DNA from: Nitrosovibrio sp. Nv4
Lineage (GTDB): Bacteria > Pseudomonadota > Gammaproteobacteria > Burkholderiales > Nitrosomonadaceae
Direction: 5' to 3'
DNA length: 64,000 nt
Assembly: GCA_945860135.1 (NCBI GenBank)
Contig: CAMAPK010000007.1
Coordinates: 25,901 to 89,900, forward strand
Shown here: one piece after another, positions 45,261 through 55,219 of the stretch
How positions within the stretch are numbered: position 1 is the stretch's first letter
Layout of the letters: the number at the start of each line of letters is the position of its first letter
The notes under the pieces: model-generated
Told to the model about the DNA's origin: nothing
What the model saw: only the letters and a program-made list of their open reading frames with translations
The model's database searches: none
Made by a program: the position numbers and the translations under genes

Positions 45261-47605
45261 ATGAGGAATTATTCCGTGAAGAAATTGAACACAAAACCAA
45301 AACCTATTGCGCTCGCTGTGGCGGGCCTGTTGTGCGCATCGTCTGTCTGGATGCCGGTTGCCGGGGCAGCCGATGATCCGGAAAAAGATAAAATCAATGC
45401 AGCACGACCGAGAGCATAACCCGGGAAAAAATGGAAACATCGATCAACATGATGCAGACCGAGGATGCCATCAAATACCTGCCATCCGTGCAAGTACGCA
45501 ACCGCTATATTGGTGATACCAACGCCCCGATAGGGACACGCACCTCCGGCACGGCTGCCAGCGCGCGCAACCTAATTTATGCCGACGGTATCCTGCTGTC
45601 TTCCCTGCTCGGCAACAATAACGGAAATACGGGTTCGCCGCGCTGGAATACCGTCTCGCCCGGAGAAATCGAACGCATCGATATCATGTATGGCCCATTT
45701 TCAGCCGCTTATCCTGGTAATTCCATGGGTGGCGTGATCAACATCACCACGCGCATGCCGGAAAAATTCGAAGTGGGCGCAGACGTACAGCATTCTTTTC
45801 AGACCTTTAACCTCTATGGCACCAAAGATACCTATCATAACCAACGCTACTCGGGATACATCGGCCACAAATATAAAGACCTGTCGATGCGCTTTGATTA
45901 CAGCCATCTCGATGCCCATAGTCAGCCCATAAGCTTTGCGACCGCCCTCAACTCAGCCACCGTTGCAGGTGGTGCGGATACGGTAGTGACGGGGGCTATC
46001 GCCGACGCAAGCCCCATAGGCGCCGCCAACAAAGTACTGGGGGCCGGCAACATCAATCATACGGTGCAGGACAACTTCAAGTGGAAGCTGGCCTACGATT
46101 TTACGCCGACCATCAGACTCGCCTACACGCTAGGGATGTGGCAGAACAACGCCAGCGCCAGTGCACAAAGTTATCTGAGAGATGCGGCGGGCAATATAGT
46201 AGACAGTGGCCTCGTTAATATCGATGGCAGACGGTACAATCTGTCTGCCAGCAATGCCCCCACTTTCGCCGGCAACCAGGTTGATCAAACAACCTGGTCG
46301 CACGGCCTGAATCTCAGGTCCAACACCGGCGGCAAGTTTGACTGGGAGCTGGTGGGGAGCTTAGTCGATTTGAGCAGGGACAGCGTGCGTGCACCAACGG
46401 TAATCCCCAGCCTTGCCGCCACCGGCGGTGCTGGCAGAAACACCAGCCTGGCCGGTTCCGGTTGGCATACATTCGATGCCAGAGGTATCTGGCGGCCCGG
46501 CGTCAATCTGCTGGGGTTGGGTTATCATGAGATCAGTTTTGGCGTTCACCATAGCCAGTACACTCTGAACAATCCGGTATTCAATACCGGCAATTGGCAG
46601 GCTGGTAACGCTACAAGCCTCTTTACAAACTCGGTTGGGAAAACCCGCACCGAAGGTTATTGGCTGCAGGACGCCTGGGATTTCAATCAAAAATGGAACT
46701 TCACTTATGGTGGCCGTTTTGAAAACTGGCACGCTTACAACGGTGCGAACACCAGCACACCTGCTAGTGGTGCCGGACTCCAAACGGTCAACCAGACCGA
46801 CAAAAGTGCGTTCAATTTTTCACCCAAGGGGAAATTAACCTGGAGCCCGATCGAGCGGGTGAAATTTGGCGCAGCCATCGGTCAGGCTTACCGCTACGCC
46901 ACGGCGACAGAATTGTTTCAAACGTCGATTACTGGCTCCGGTGCCAGCGCTGTTCTTCATACCGGCAACCCTAATCTCCGGCCCGAGGATGCAGTCTCTT
47001 CGGAGCTTTCGGGTGAATATTTCCCGGACAAGGGGAGGCTGCGTCTCAGTCTGTTTCAGGAGCGGGTAAAAAACGCCATCTTTAGTCAGCTCACGCTGGT
47101 TAACGGTGTAGCATCAACTGCGATTTCCAATGTTGGCGAAATCCATACTTATGGCATCGAGTTTTCCGGAGAGAAAACCGATTTTGGCATAAGGGGGCTG
47201 GATGTCATGGGTAATTTCACCTGGGCTGACTCCAGAATCGTCCAGAATGCTCTCAATGACTCGTTATCGTCCTCTGACGTCGATACGACCGGCAAACGTC
47301 AACCCAGAGTTCCCGTATGGCGATCCAGCACGATAGTCACTTATCGTGCAACCGATAAGCTCAATGGCTCGGTAATGACTCGTTACAGCAGCCAACAGTT
47401 CGGTCGATTGGATAACACCGACCTTCATGGCGGTTCGTATACAGGGCTTACCAACTATTTCGTCGTTGATTTACGCGCGAATTACCGGGCCACCCCGAAA
47501 ATAACTATCAGCGCCGGTATCGATAACGTTAACAACGAAAAGTACTGGGTCTTTCACCCCATGCCACAACGGACTTTCTTTACCCAGGTAAGGTTTGTCC
47601 ATTAA
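45261..47605 (+). pseudogene. TonB-dependent receptor broken by deletion and frameshift
   Basis: The first frame (45261-45419) encodes a signal peptide, KKLNTKPKPIALAVAGLLCA and SSVWMPVAGAADDPEKDK, then stops at TAA. The second frame, from about 45392 and with an ATG at 45431, encodes the plug (SITREKMETSINMMQTEDAI, IDIMYGPFSAAYPGNSMGGV) and a full barrel of about 700 residues ending HPMPQRTFFTQVRFVH. Against the related receptor at 61233, about 100 residues of TonB-box linker are missing at the junction. The barrel ORF alone lacks a signal peptide, so export should fail. Confidence 0.85.
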
Positions 47606-47721
47606 AAACAGGTACCGTGAACTTACCGGGCCTTTCACAACCTAACAGAAAACCGTGCTTAATCAATTCGCGCAGGCGGAATGCGTTAAAGCGTACCGGT
47701 CAATTCAGGCATTAAACGAAA

Positions 47722-48288
47722 ATGCGTTCAAGCAATATTTCAACCCGGCCTTCAAGACAGTATCTATTATTAGCCTGCTTATTCTTGAGCGCTTGCGCAA
47801 GCCTGCCGACGGCACTGAAGGATGTGCCCGTGGTGGACGTTCCCTATAGTCAGGCAAGCCAAAGCGCAAACAAGGATGCTTCGGTGCGCTGGGGCGGAGT
47901 TATCATTGATGTGGAAAACGAGCGAGATTCCAGCCTGATGCAAGTATTGTTCTACCCCCTTGATCCTTACGACAGCCGTCCGCGGTTAAACAAACCAAGC
48001 GAAGGACGTTTTGTCATTAAAAGCACCGAGTTCCTTGATCCGGTAGTCTATGCCAAAGACAGGGAGGTCACCGTCGCCGGAATACTTGCGGGTGATATTG
48101 AACGCACCATCGGCAAAAGAGTTGTCCGGTTGCCATTGATATCAGCCACAGCTATTCACCTGTGGCCAATCAGTGAACGCGACGATTTCTATCGCAGAGG
48201 TTTTTATGACTATCGCTTCAATCCTTATTTTGGCTATCCCGGTTATCCGTTTTACTGGCGAGGTTACTATGGGCCATACGGATGGTAG
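47722..48288 (+). CDS. Slp-family outer-membrane lipoprotein
   Basis: The 188-residue protein has a lipoprotein signal (YLLLACLFLSAC, lipobox LSAC) and the Slp core: VRWGGVIIDVENERDSSLMQ, RPRLNKPSEGRFVIKSTEFL, VTVAGILAGDIERTIGKR. The C-terminal 30 residues are rich in Tyr, Gly and Phe (YFGYPGYPFYWRGYYGPYGW). Slp proteins are starvation/stress-linked outer-membrane lipoproteins of unknown mechanism. It follows the broken receptor by 116 bases. Confidence 0.9.
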   Translation: MRSSNISTRPSRQYLLLACLFLSACASLPTALKDVPVVDVPYSQASQSANKDASVRWGGVIIDVENERDSSLMQVLFYPLDPYDSRPRLNKPSEGRFVIKSTEFLDPVVYAKDREVTVAGILAGDIERTIGKRVVRLPLISATAIHLWPISERDDFYRRGFYDYRFNPYFGYPGYPFYWRGYYGPYGW

Positions 48289-48506
48289 TTTGTGGACTTC
48301 AATTTCGGCAGATGCTTAACCCCCCTAATTCCCTGATGACATCTTAGCAAGGCTGCGCATGCAAATTTACAAAACCGCAAGAACCGCGAACACATGTGCT
48401 ACCCTGAACCAAGGGGAACTCAATTCATGGACTTCCTGCAATAAACGCGCATCGGCGTTCCCGGTGATTTGTTACATAACATTTTTTCATGCATAGGAGA
48501 AACATC

Positions 48507-48914
48507 ATGTCTAGTAAAAAATCCATCATTTCTATTGCTGTTGGTTCCGCCTTTGCCGCAACTCTCGGCGCTGCACCCATCGCCTTTGCGGCTGACAACC
48601 CCTTCGCCATCCAGTCCCTGGACAAAGGCTACATGGTGGCCGATGCCCATGGGTATGGTGAGAAGAAAGCCGGTGAAGGCAAATGCGGTGGAATGAAAGC
48701 GGGTGAGGGCAAATGTGGCGCAAAAGCCAGTGAAGGCTTGTGTGGTGCGACCATGGCAGATATCAACAAGGATGGCAAGGTCAGTAAGGAAGAATGGACC
48801 AAGCATCACGACGCCATGTTTGAGCATTTGGATGCCAACAAGGATGGCTTTATCGATAAGGCCGAAACAGGAAAAGGCGAAATGGCCAAGAAGAAAACAG
48901 AAAAGAGCAAATGA
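48507..48914 (+). CDS. Exported EGKCG-repeat protein with two EF-hands (oxazolin/HvfA-like)
   Basis: The ATG at 48507 follows AGGAGA. The 135-residue protein has a signal peptide (cut near AFA-AD, residues 28-29), then three repeats, EGKCGG, EGKCGA and EGLCGA (residues 57-81), and two canonical calcium loops, DINKDGKVSKEE (85-96) and DANKDGFIDKAE (109-120). EGKCG repeats are the sites where HvfB/HvfC-type (MNIO) enzymes convert cysteine to copper-binding oxazolone-thioamide groups in HvfA. No such enzyme is in the window. The fused EF-hand pair is unusual. Modification is inferred from the motif only. Confidence 0.8.
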   Translation: MSSKKSIISIAVGSAFAATLGAAPIAFAADNPFAIQSLDKGYMVADAHGYGEKKAGEGKCGGMKAGEGKCGAKASEGLCGATMADINKDGKVSKEEWTKHHDAMFEHLDANKDGFIDKAETGKGEMAKKKTEKSK

Positions 48915-48958
48915 AATAAATTCGGTCACCGTCTGGATCAGCGATGATAACTCGGCAA

Positions 48959-48990
48959 GCGCATTAACCCAAGGCTGTGGGTTGATGCGC
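48959..48990 (+). terminator. Long hairpin after the EGKCG/EF-hand gene
   Basis: GCGCATTAACCCA pairs with TGGGTTGATGCGC (12 pairs plus one G-T) across a six-base loop, 44 bases after the stop codon. No T-run follows, so it may end transcription only with Rho or protect the mRNA 3' end. Confidence 0.55.
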
Positions 48991-49334
48991 TGCGAAATCA
49001 CCGTGCTAACCTGTCCCACCTATCGCCCTGCAATCGATAAGTAGCAACGCTTTGAGGTTACAAGGTTAAATCATTTCACTGGCATTTCGCGTTGTAGTCG
49101 CGCCGCCTCGCTACGATTTCTGCACGTGCCTGCCAGTATCTCAAATCAGTGTTCGCAGTGTTCGTTCGCGCACTCGTCGCAAAACCTGCCATCAAAACTC
49201 CCGATGCAGGCATCCATATCGGCTCCCCCGGTTCGATCAGGATGTGTCTGATACCCCCGCATACACCTCATCCATAGAAGTCCAGTGAGAGAATTTTGCT
49301 CCACCGTCGGTTTGTATCGCCCTGCGATAACCCG
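48991..49334. other. Intergenic region, nothing recognised
   Basis: These 344 bases between the hairpin and palindromic element B have no convincing ORF; the minus-strand 73-residue track ORF has no features. It may contain the distal promoter of the sialidase-like gene. Confidence 0.45.
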
Positions 49335-49370
49335 GAGCAGGTTTTGTCCTGCGGCAATTTGCCACATTCC
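49335..49370 (+). promoter_or_regulatory. Palindromic element, copy B (upstream of sialidase-like gene)
   Basis: The right half, GCGGCAATTTGCCACATTCC, matches copies A and C; the left half (CAGGTTTTGTCCT) has diverged. It ends 62 bases before the TTG start at 49433. Confidence 0.6.
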
Positions 49371-49432
49371 GTCAAATAGCTGTTCTCTCTACAATTGACG
49401 GCTGTTGTGGAAATAGGTTTCTTCTGATCAGA

Positions 49433-50695
49433 TTGAAAAAATCGATATACAAACTGGCTGTCGTAGCCGCTGCGATCGGGTTAGCCATGGCTGCCGCCTC
49501 ATGCCAGCCATTGCAGCAACCTGCTGCCAAGATTCAGGATATTGTGAACCCTGCCGCTACGGGTGCGCGCCTTCCCCGTCTTGCATCACTACCCGGTGGC
49601 GGGATACTGATGAGCTGGGTGGAGCCGCTCGCCAATGGGCACATCCTCAAATTCAGCGTGTTTCGCGGTGGCCGCTGGGTGCGCCAGGGCGAAGTAGCCC
49701 GCGGTTCCGGCTGGTTCATCAACTGGAGCGACTTTCCTTCCGTGGTGGCGATCGACAAATCGTTCTGGGTGGCGCACTGGCTGGTCAAACAAACCGGCGG
49801 ACGTACCTACGATTATGATATTGCAATGTCCATTTCCACCGATGCCGGCGCGACCTGGAGTACCCCCAAGCCGCCACATCGGGAGCAATCTGCGGGCGAG
49901 CATGGTTTTGCCGCGATATTTCCCGTTGATGGTGATGCAGGCATTATCTGGCTGGAGGGGGGCGATCATCTTGAGCAAATGGATCACAACGCACATCCCG
50001 CAGAATCGGGTAATTTCGCCTTGCGCTACCGGCGCATTCACCGCGATGGCAATATCGATGCCGAGCAGGTGCTTGACGACAATACCTGCACCTGCTGCTG
50101 GCCAACTGTTGCCGTAACCTCGGCTGGTCCGGTAGCGGCCTGGCGCAGCCGCACCGACGGCGAAATGCGCGACCATCGGGTAGCGCGGATGCGCGATGGC
50201 AAATGGTCAGCGCCTGTGCCGCTGGGCGCGGAAGGCTGGGAAATCGCCGGCTGTCCGGTCAATGGACCCATGCTGGCGGCACGCGGAATGCAAGTCGTCG
50301 CGGCCTGGTTCACTGCCGAGGACAATCGTCCGCGCGTGCGCGCCGCATTCTCCAGTGATGGCGGGCAGAGTTTTGGCCAACCGGTTGAAGTGGACGAGGC
50401 CGGACCATCCGGACGGGTTGGTGTCGCCTGGAGCGATGACCGCACGGCCATCATTTCCTGGATCACCGCAGCGGATGCGGTGACAAAAAAATCCAGCCTG
50501 GCGTTGCGCAAACTGTTTGTTGACGGCACCACTGGTCCGGTGCAGCGAACGGTGGAAATCAGCAGCGGACGCGATGCCGGCGTGCCGCAACTGATCGCGG
50601 ACGGGTCGGGGCTGATCCTGGCCTGGACCGGTGCAGCACCCGGCCATGGCATTCACACTGCATTTGTTCCGCTGGACGCCCTGAGGAACGACTGA
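49433..50695 (+). CDS. Sialidase-fold (BNR-like) exported lipoprotein with CTCC motif
   Basis: The TTG start at 49433 gives MKKSIYKLAVVAAAIGLAMA and a lipobox AAASC. The 420-residue protein is a six-bladed propeller of the exo-alpha-sialidase type with BNR-like turns (STDAGATWSTP, SSDGGQSFGQP). It lacks the arginine triad I would expect of a true sialidase. The middle has DDNTCTCCWPTVA and, 70 residues on, IAGCPVNGPM. The cysteine cluster is conserved in a family often found with copper genes as far as I recall. Metal binding is a guess. Confidence 0.75.
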   Translation: MKKSIYKLAVVAAAIGLAMAAASCQPLQQPAAKIQDIVNPAATGARLPRLASLPGGGILMSWVEPLANGHILKFSVFRGGRWVRQGEVARGSGWFINWSDFPSVVAIDKSFWVAHWLVKQTGGRTYDYDIAMSISTDAGATWSTPKPPHREQSAGEHGFAAIFPVDGDAGIIWLEGGDHLEQMDHNAHPAESGNFALRYRRIHRDGNIDAEQVLDDNTCTCCWPTVAVTSAGPVAAWRSRTDGEMRDHRVARMRDGKWSAPVPLGAEGWEIAGCPVNGPMLAARGMQVVAAWFTAEDNRPRVRAAFSSDGGQSFGQPVEVDEAGPSGRVGVAWSDDRTAIISWITAADAVTKKSSLALRKLFVDGTTGPVQRTVEISSGRDAGVPQLIADGSGLILAWTGAAPGHGIHTAFVPLDALRND

Positions 50696-50826
50696 ACATC
50701 GCGCCGGAATGGATTCCCACATCTGCATCCCAGCTTCATCATCCGGAGCGCATTCATGCGCGAAGAATTAAACAATCATCCCTGAAGGAGTCCCTGCCCC
50801 TCGACAGCCATGCTGATCGGCCAAGG

Positions 50827-50862
50827 TGCGACAAATTGCCGCGCGGCAATTTGTCACATTCC
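50827..50862 (+). promoter_or_regulatory. Palindromic element, copy C (upstream of ECF sigma gene)
   Basis: TGCGACAAATTG, centre CCGCGCGG (itself a palindrome), CAATTTGTCACA with one mismatch, then TTCC. The 32-base dyad ends 77 bases before the sigma-factor ATG. Confidence 0.75.
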
Positions 50863-50939
50863 CGCCATTCCATTTTGCAGGAATAATACCGCGTCGTTCA
50901 ACAACTCATATTTATCTGAATTATGAGCACTGTCCAACT

Positions 50940-51455
50940 ATGAATCAGCCTGCTTCAATCACTCCACTTATCGACATGCTTTACCGCGAGCATCATGGCT
51001 GGCTATTCGCCTGGCTCAGGAAAAAACTGGGTTGTCCGCACCATGCCGCTGACCTTGCACACGACACTTTCATACGAATATTGTCTCTGCCGCGCATACC
51101 CTGCCTGCACGAACCCAGAGCCTATCTGACCATTACCGCCAAGCGACTGATTATCGACCAGGCGCGACGGCGGCAGATCGAGCAGTCCTACCTGGCTGAG
51201 CTGGCTCTTGCCGCTGAAACGATGCGAAATTTTCCTTCACCAGTAGAAATCCTGGCCGTCATTCAGGCGCTGACGCAGATCAGCGCTGCACTGGATGGAC
51301 TTGCGGAAAAACCGCGGCTAGCCTTTTTGCTGCACTACCTTGATGGACAAACGCATGCTGCCGTCGCTAGCCAACTGGGAGTTTCGACCAAGATGATCCA
51401 GAAATACCTTGTTCATGCGCTGGTGCATTGCCATCAAACCTGTTACTCGAACTGA
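50940..51455 (+). CDS. ECF sigma factor, FecI-like
   Basis: The ATG at 50940 (MNQPASITPLIDMLYREHHG) is the natural start; the track start 50826 lies in the palindrome. The 171-residue protein has sigma-2 (WLRKKLGCPHHAADLAHDTF) and sigma-4 (LDGQTHAAVASQLGVSTKMI) regions of the FecI group. With the FecR and TonB receptor genes that follow, it forms a cell-surface signalling cascade: ligand at the receptor is passed to FecR and releases the sigma factor. It lacks a domain beyond sigma-2 and sigma-4. Confidence 0.93.
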   Translation: MNQPASITPLIDMLYREHHGWLFAWLRKKLGCPHHAADLAHDTFIRILSLPRIPCLHEPRAYLTITAKRLIIDQARRRQIEQSYLAELALAAETMRNFPSPVEILAVIQALTQISAALDGLAEKPRLAFLLHYLDGQTHAAVASQLGVSTKMIQKYLVHALVHCHQTCYSN

Positions 51456-51475
51456 AACACGGGGCTAACCTTTTC

Positions 51476-52567
51476 ATGCGTCTACACGCTGCAACAAACC
51501 AGCATTCAGCACTCGATAACATCACTAGACAAGCAGCAGAATGGCTAGTCCGCTTATCGGCAGATAGTGCAACATCTTCCGATTACGCAGTTTTGCTTGC
51601 CGAGTATGAAAAATGGAAGCAGGCCGATCCGCGCCATGCTGAAGCAGATGAGAAAATGGCAAGCTTAATCGATCAAGCCCAGCAACTGCGTAATGTGACT
51701 CCCAACACAGCACCGGCTCGCGCAGCCATCGAAGCGGGGTTTACAGAAAACCGCAAACGCTCGCATATCAAGAGTGTTGGTGCGGCACTCGTGTTGGTCT
51801 TGGCGCTTGCCGTACCCGGCTGGCTCATATTACAGAGTTATCCACCGGCCTATCTGCTGGCCGATATGCGCACCGCCCCCGGCAAGTGGGAAACCCGCAC
51901 ACTGACGGACGATAGCCGTATTACGCTCAACAGCGCTAGCGCCGTCAATCTGGATTTTGATGCCAGCCGCCGTGTGCTGACGCTGGTACGCGGCGAAATC
52001 CTGGTGGATGTTGCGGCCGATCCCGCGCGCCCCTTCCTGGTTGAAACTGTCCACGGCAGTATTCGCGCACTCGGCACACGCTTCGTCGTCAGCCTTGACG
52101 CCGATGCCACCACACTCACCATGCTCGAATCCAGCACCACCGTACAAATGGCGACTGAAAAGAAATTGCAAGGCGAAGCAAAGGATAAGGCAACGAAAAA
52201 CGTGAACGGCACTATCATCAACGCTGGTCAGGGGGTACGCATCACTGCTACAGGAATCGGCGCGGTGGATGATATCGACGCCCGCGCCGTTTCGGATGCC
52301 TGGAAATTCCGCCAGTTGGTAGTGGAAAACCGTCCTCTGCCGGAAGTGCTGGATGAACTTGCCCGCTACCGCCCTGGTTTTATCCGGTATGACCGCGCCC
52401 AGATTGAAAACATGAAAGTCTCGGCCGTGCTGCCGCTTGACGATCCCGATAAAGCCCTGCAACTGTTAGCCAGAAGCTTCCCGATCTGGGTGCATACCGT
52501 CACATCATGGCTGGTGATAGTGGATGCGACAGATATGCTAATAGCAACGGATACATCCCGGAAATAA
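51476..52567 (+). CDS. FecR-family anti-sigma regulator
   Basis: The ATG at 51476 (MRLHAATNQHSALDNITRQA) is preferred to the track start inside the sigma gene. The 363-residue protein has a cytoplasmic DUF4880 domain (AAEWLVRLSADSATSSDYAV), one membrane helix (GAALVLVLALAVPGWLIL), a FecR domain (GKWETRTLTDDSRITLNSAS, VETVHGSIRALGTRFVV) and a C-terminal DUF4974-type domain. It transmits the receptor state across the inner membrane. It begins 20 bases after the sigma stop. Confidence 0.93.
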   Translation: MRLHAATNQHSALDNITRQAAEWLVRLSADSATSSDYAVLLAEYEKWKQADPRHAEADEKMASLIDQAQQLRNVTPNTAPARAAIEAGFTENRKRSHIKSVGAALVLVLALAVPGWLILQSYPPAYLLADMRTAPGKWETRTLTDDSRITLNSASAVNLDFDASRRVLTLVRGEILVDVAADPARPFLVETVHGSIRALGTRFVVSLDADATTLTMLESSTTVQMATEKKLQGEAKDKATKNVNGTIINAGQGVRITATGIGAVDDIDARAVSDAWKFRQLVVENRPLPEVLDELARYRPGFIRYDRAQIENMKVSAVLPLDDPDKALQLLARSFPIWVHTVTSWLVIVDATDMLIATDTSRK

Positions 52568-52718
52568 TGACTCACGTCCCGCGTTGGGGGCAATACGCGA
52601 TAGAACTACTATTGTTGCTTACGTTCTAAAAATATTCAAAAAGTACACATTGTGGTTCCGGTTTTTGTTTCTCATCCGTCAAGGAGAGTGAGATCAATAA
52701 AATACAGGAATCCATAAC

Positions 52719-55115
52719 ATGCCTTCGAAAGCACGAGTGTCCACTGCAGAAGTTATCCCCGCAGCCTTCCCATCCCCATATCCCAAGACGTTAACCCGCC
52801 CTGACCCACTTGCTTTTGCTGTTCATCTCACCATGGCAGCAATACTCATGCTGGGTTTTACTACTCAAATCCATGCTCAAACCCCGGTTCAAACCGCTGC
52901 GCCTACCGCCAGAATTCACTACGACATCCCAGCCGGCCCGCTGGGCAAGGCGATCAACCGCCTTGCCCAGCAATCCGGTATCGCAATAGCGGTAGATGCC
53001 GACAAGATAAAAGAGTTTACCACCCAGAGTTTGAGTGGCAATTACACCGTGGAAGAAGGTCTCGGCATGTTGCTACGAAACAGCGGCTACACTTTCGAGA
53101 AAAATCCAGCGGGGTATGCGCTGGTGCAGGCACAGGAAGCAGGAAAATCTGCCAAGCCGGTGTCGGCTTCACCAGCACAAGAAACAGGAAAATCTACCGG
53201 GGCGGAACCGATATCACCAGCACCAAGTATCACCACACTCCCGCCGGTTGTGGTGGTGGCCAATCCCGTCATTGAAGGAAACCGGCTCGATGCTTTCTCA
53301 ACCATCTCATCGCTAGTGACACAGGATCAGTTGCGGGACCAGAATGCACTGGATCTTGCGTCCGCATTACGCCGCACCCCTGGTGTCCAAATTTCGCGCT
53401 TTAATCCTGTCGGTTCTTTTGGCGGAAATGAGGGGGGCGGGGTCTTTATTCGCGGAATGGGTGCCAGCCGTCCAGGAAGCGAAATTAAGACCTATGTCGA
53501 TGGCGTCCCGATGTACTTGGGGCCTTGGGGTCATCCGCTGCTTGACATGATTCCTATCAACGGGATGCAATCAATTACTGTTTACAAGAGCCCCCAGCCG
53601 CAGATAAACGGCAACAACTTCGCGTCAGTCAATTTAGAGACAAAGCGTGCCACGGAAGATGGTATCAAGATCAATGGCAGAGTCGCTGGCGGTTATTTTT
53701 CAACATTCAGCCAGCAGGCCGACATGACCGGCAAATTCGGGAAGGTAGATTTCATGCTGGCTCAAGGCTACGCAAGATCGAATGGGCACCGTCCAAATGC
53801 AGATGGTGAGCTAAGTAATGTCATGGGGCGTATAGGATTAAGTTTGAATGATAATTGGTCTGTCGGCGCAAATTTTCTTTATGTCAACACCACCGCAGGG
53901 GATCCGGGCGACAATCGGCGCTCTGCTCCAGCCGTGGCGCCTCGATTCAATACAGAGGCCGCCATGTTTGGGGCCAATCTGTCACATCAACATGGAGACT
54001 GGAAGGGTGACCTGCGTATCTATACCAATATAGGAACGGGCACATGGCGAAATCAAGATGCGGGCAACCCTTTTATTAACCCTTTTGGCCGTGATGGACC
54101 CACTACCAACACGATCTCCAAGTTTCACATGAGCGGGGTACGCTGGAAGGAGACATTCTCCCTTTGGAAGGGGTCGCAGGTTGTTGGTGGACTAGACAAC
54201 GACTGGATCTCTGGATCTATACATAATAATTCAGTATTTGAAGTATTCGGCGCATTGCCCACAGACTTTAAAGCGCCAACTATGACCATCACATCCCCCC
54301 ATATCGCTATCAATCAGACAATTGAACTCGGTCAGGGATGGGCGTTGAAACCGGCCGTTGGCATGCGGTATTACAATCACAGTCAGTTCGGGACGGCAGT
54401 ATCTCCGCATGCCGGACTCTCACTTATTTCTGAAAAAATTACTTTGTATGGAAATATATCGCGTGGCGTCAACTATCCGGGTCAGGAAGTCGCGAATTTG
54501 AATGCCATCATGCCCTTTATTTCGGGCTGGCAGAACCTTTCTCCTGAAAAACTGGACCATGTGGAAGTCGGTGTCAAGCTCTCCCCCTCAAAATTCACTC
54601 AGGTTGATGTCAGCTTATTTCACGATACGGTCAAAAATAAGTACATCTTCGCAGCGGGGGGGCCTTCAACGACGTTTCTCAATTTGGGTACCTATACTGT
54701 CCGCGGCGCCGAGATATCGGTCAAGCAAGTCATTAGTCAGAATTGGAATATCTTCGGTGGTTTAACGTTGCTTGATCCTAGCATCAATAACCTGCCGTTC
54801 GCGCCCAAGAGAGCAGTCACCGCCGGTGTCAACGGTAAGGTAGGGCCAGTTCGTCTGGCCGTAGATGTGCAGCATCAGTCAGAGTTCTTGGCCCTGAATC
54901 GTTCGAGGGATACGGCCACGGGTACCCCTAATACAACTATGCTTGATGGCTTTACTCTTTTAAATGCCCGCATATCTCATCCAGTCAGAATGCTGGGCAA
55001 GGCCGGTGAAATATTCATTGCCGCAGAAAATCTGCTGAGTAGTGATTATGGCTATCGCCCCGGCTATCCGATGCCGGGCCGTTGGGGGCAAATCGGCTTA
55101 TCCGCAAGCTTCTAG
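52719..55115 (+). CDS. TonB-dependent receptor with STN signalling domain
   Basis: The 798-residue protein has a long signal region, an N-terminal STN domain (IPAGPLGKAINRLAQQSGIA, residues 65-130), a Pro/Ala linker, a plug (ALRRTPGVQISRFNPVGSFG, GGGVFIRGMGASRPGSEIKT) and a beta-barrel ending GRWGQIGLSASF. The STN domain contacts the FecR protein, so the receptor acts as sensor and transporter. Its substrate is unknown; iron or another metal complex is usual for the FecA type. It lies 151 bases after fecR with GGAGAG upstream. Confidence 0.92.
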   Translation: MPSKARVSTAEVIPAAFPSPYPKTLTRPDPLAFAVHLTMAAILMLGFTTQIHAQTPVQTAAPTARIHYDIPAGPLGKAINRLAQQSGIAIAVDADKIKEFTTQSLSGNYTVEEGLGMLLRNSGYTFEKNPAGYALVQAQEAGKSAKPVSASPAQETGKSTGAEPISPAPSITTLPPVVVVANPVIEGNRLDAFSTISSLVTQDQLRDQNALDLASALRRTPGVQISRFNPVGSFGGNEGGGVFIRGMGASRPGSEIKTYVDGVPMYLGPWGHPLLDMIPINGMQSITVYKSPQPQINGNNFASVNLETKRATEDGIKINGRVAGGYFSTFSQQADMTGKFGKVDFMLAQGYARSNGHRPNADGELSNVMGRIGLSLNDNWSVGANFLYVNTTAGDPGDNRRSAPAVAPRFNTEAAMFGANLSHQHGDWKGDLRIYTNIGTGTWRNQDAGNPFINPFGRDGPTTNTISKFHMSGVRWKETFSLWKGSQVVGGLDNDWISGSIHNNSVFEVFGALPTDFKAPTMTITSPHIAINQTIELGQGWALKPAVGMRYYNHSQFGTAVSPHAGLSLISEKITLYGNISRGVNYPGQEVANLNAIMPFISGWQNLSPEKLDHVEVGVKLSPSKFTQVDVSLFHDTVKNKYIFAAGGPSTTFLNLGTYTVRGAEISVKQVISQNWNIFGGLTLLDPSINNLPFAPKRAVTAGVNGKVGPVRLAVDVQHQSEFLALNRSRDTATGTPNTTMLDGFTLLNARISHPVRMLGKAGEIFIAAENLLSSDYGYRPGYPMPGRWGQIGLSASF

Positions 55116-55219
55116 GAAAACACCCGCAACGAGATCATGCGGCGGCACCGGTGATAGTATTGATGCCGCTTTGACTTGGATATAAGGGGATCGGTTGTAA
55201 TTTCAAAATAAGAAACAGG

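Noticed and set aside
49433-50695. True exo-alpha-sialidase
   Set aside because: BNR-like turns are present but I cannot find the arginine triad and catalytic Tyr/Asp pattern; only the fold is supported.
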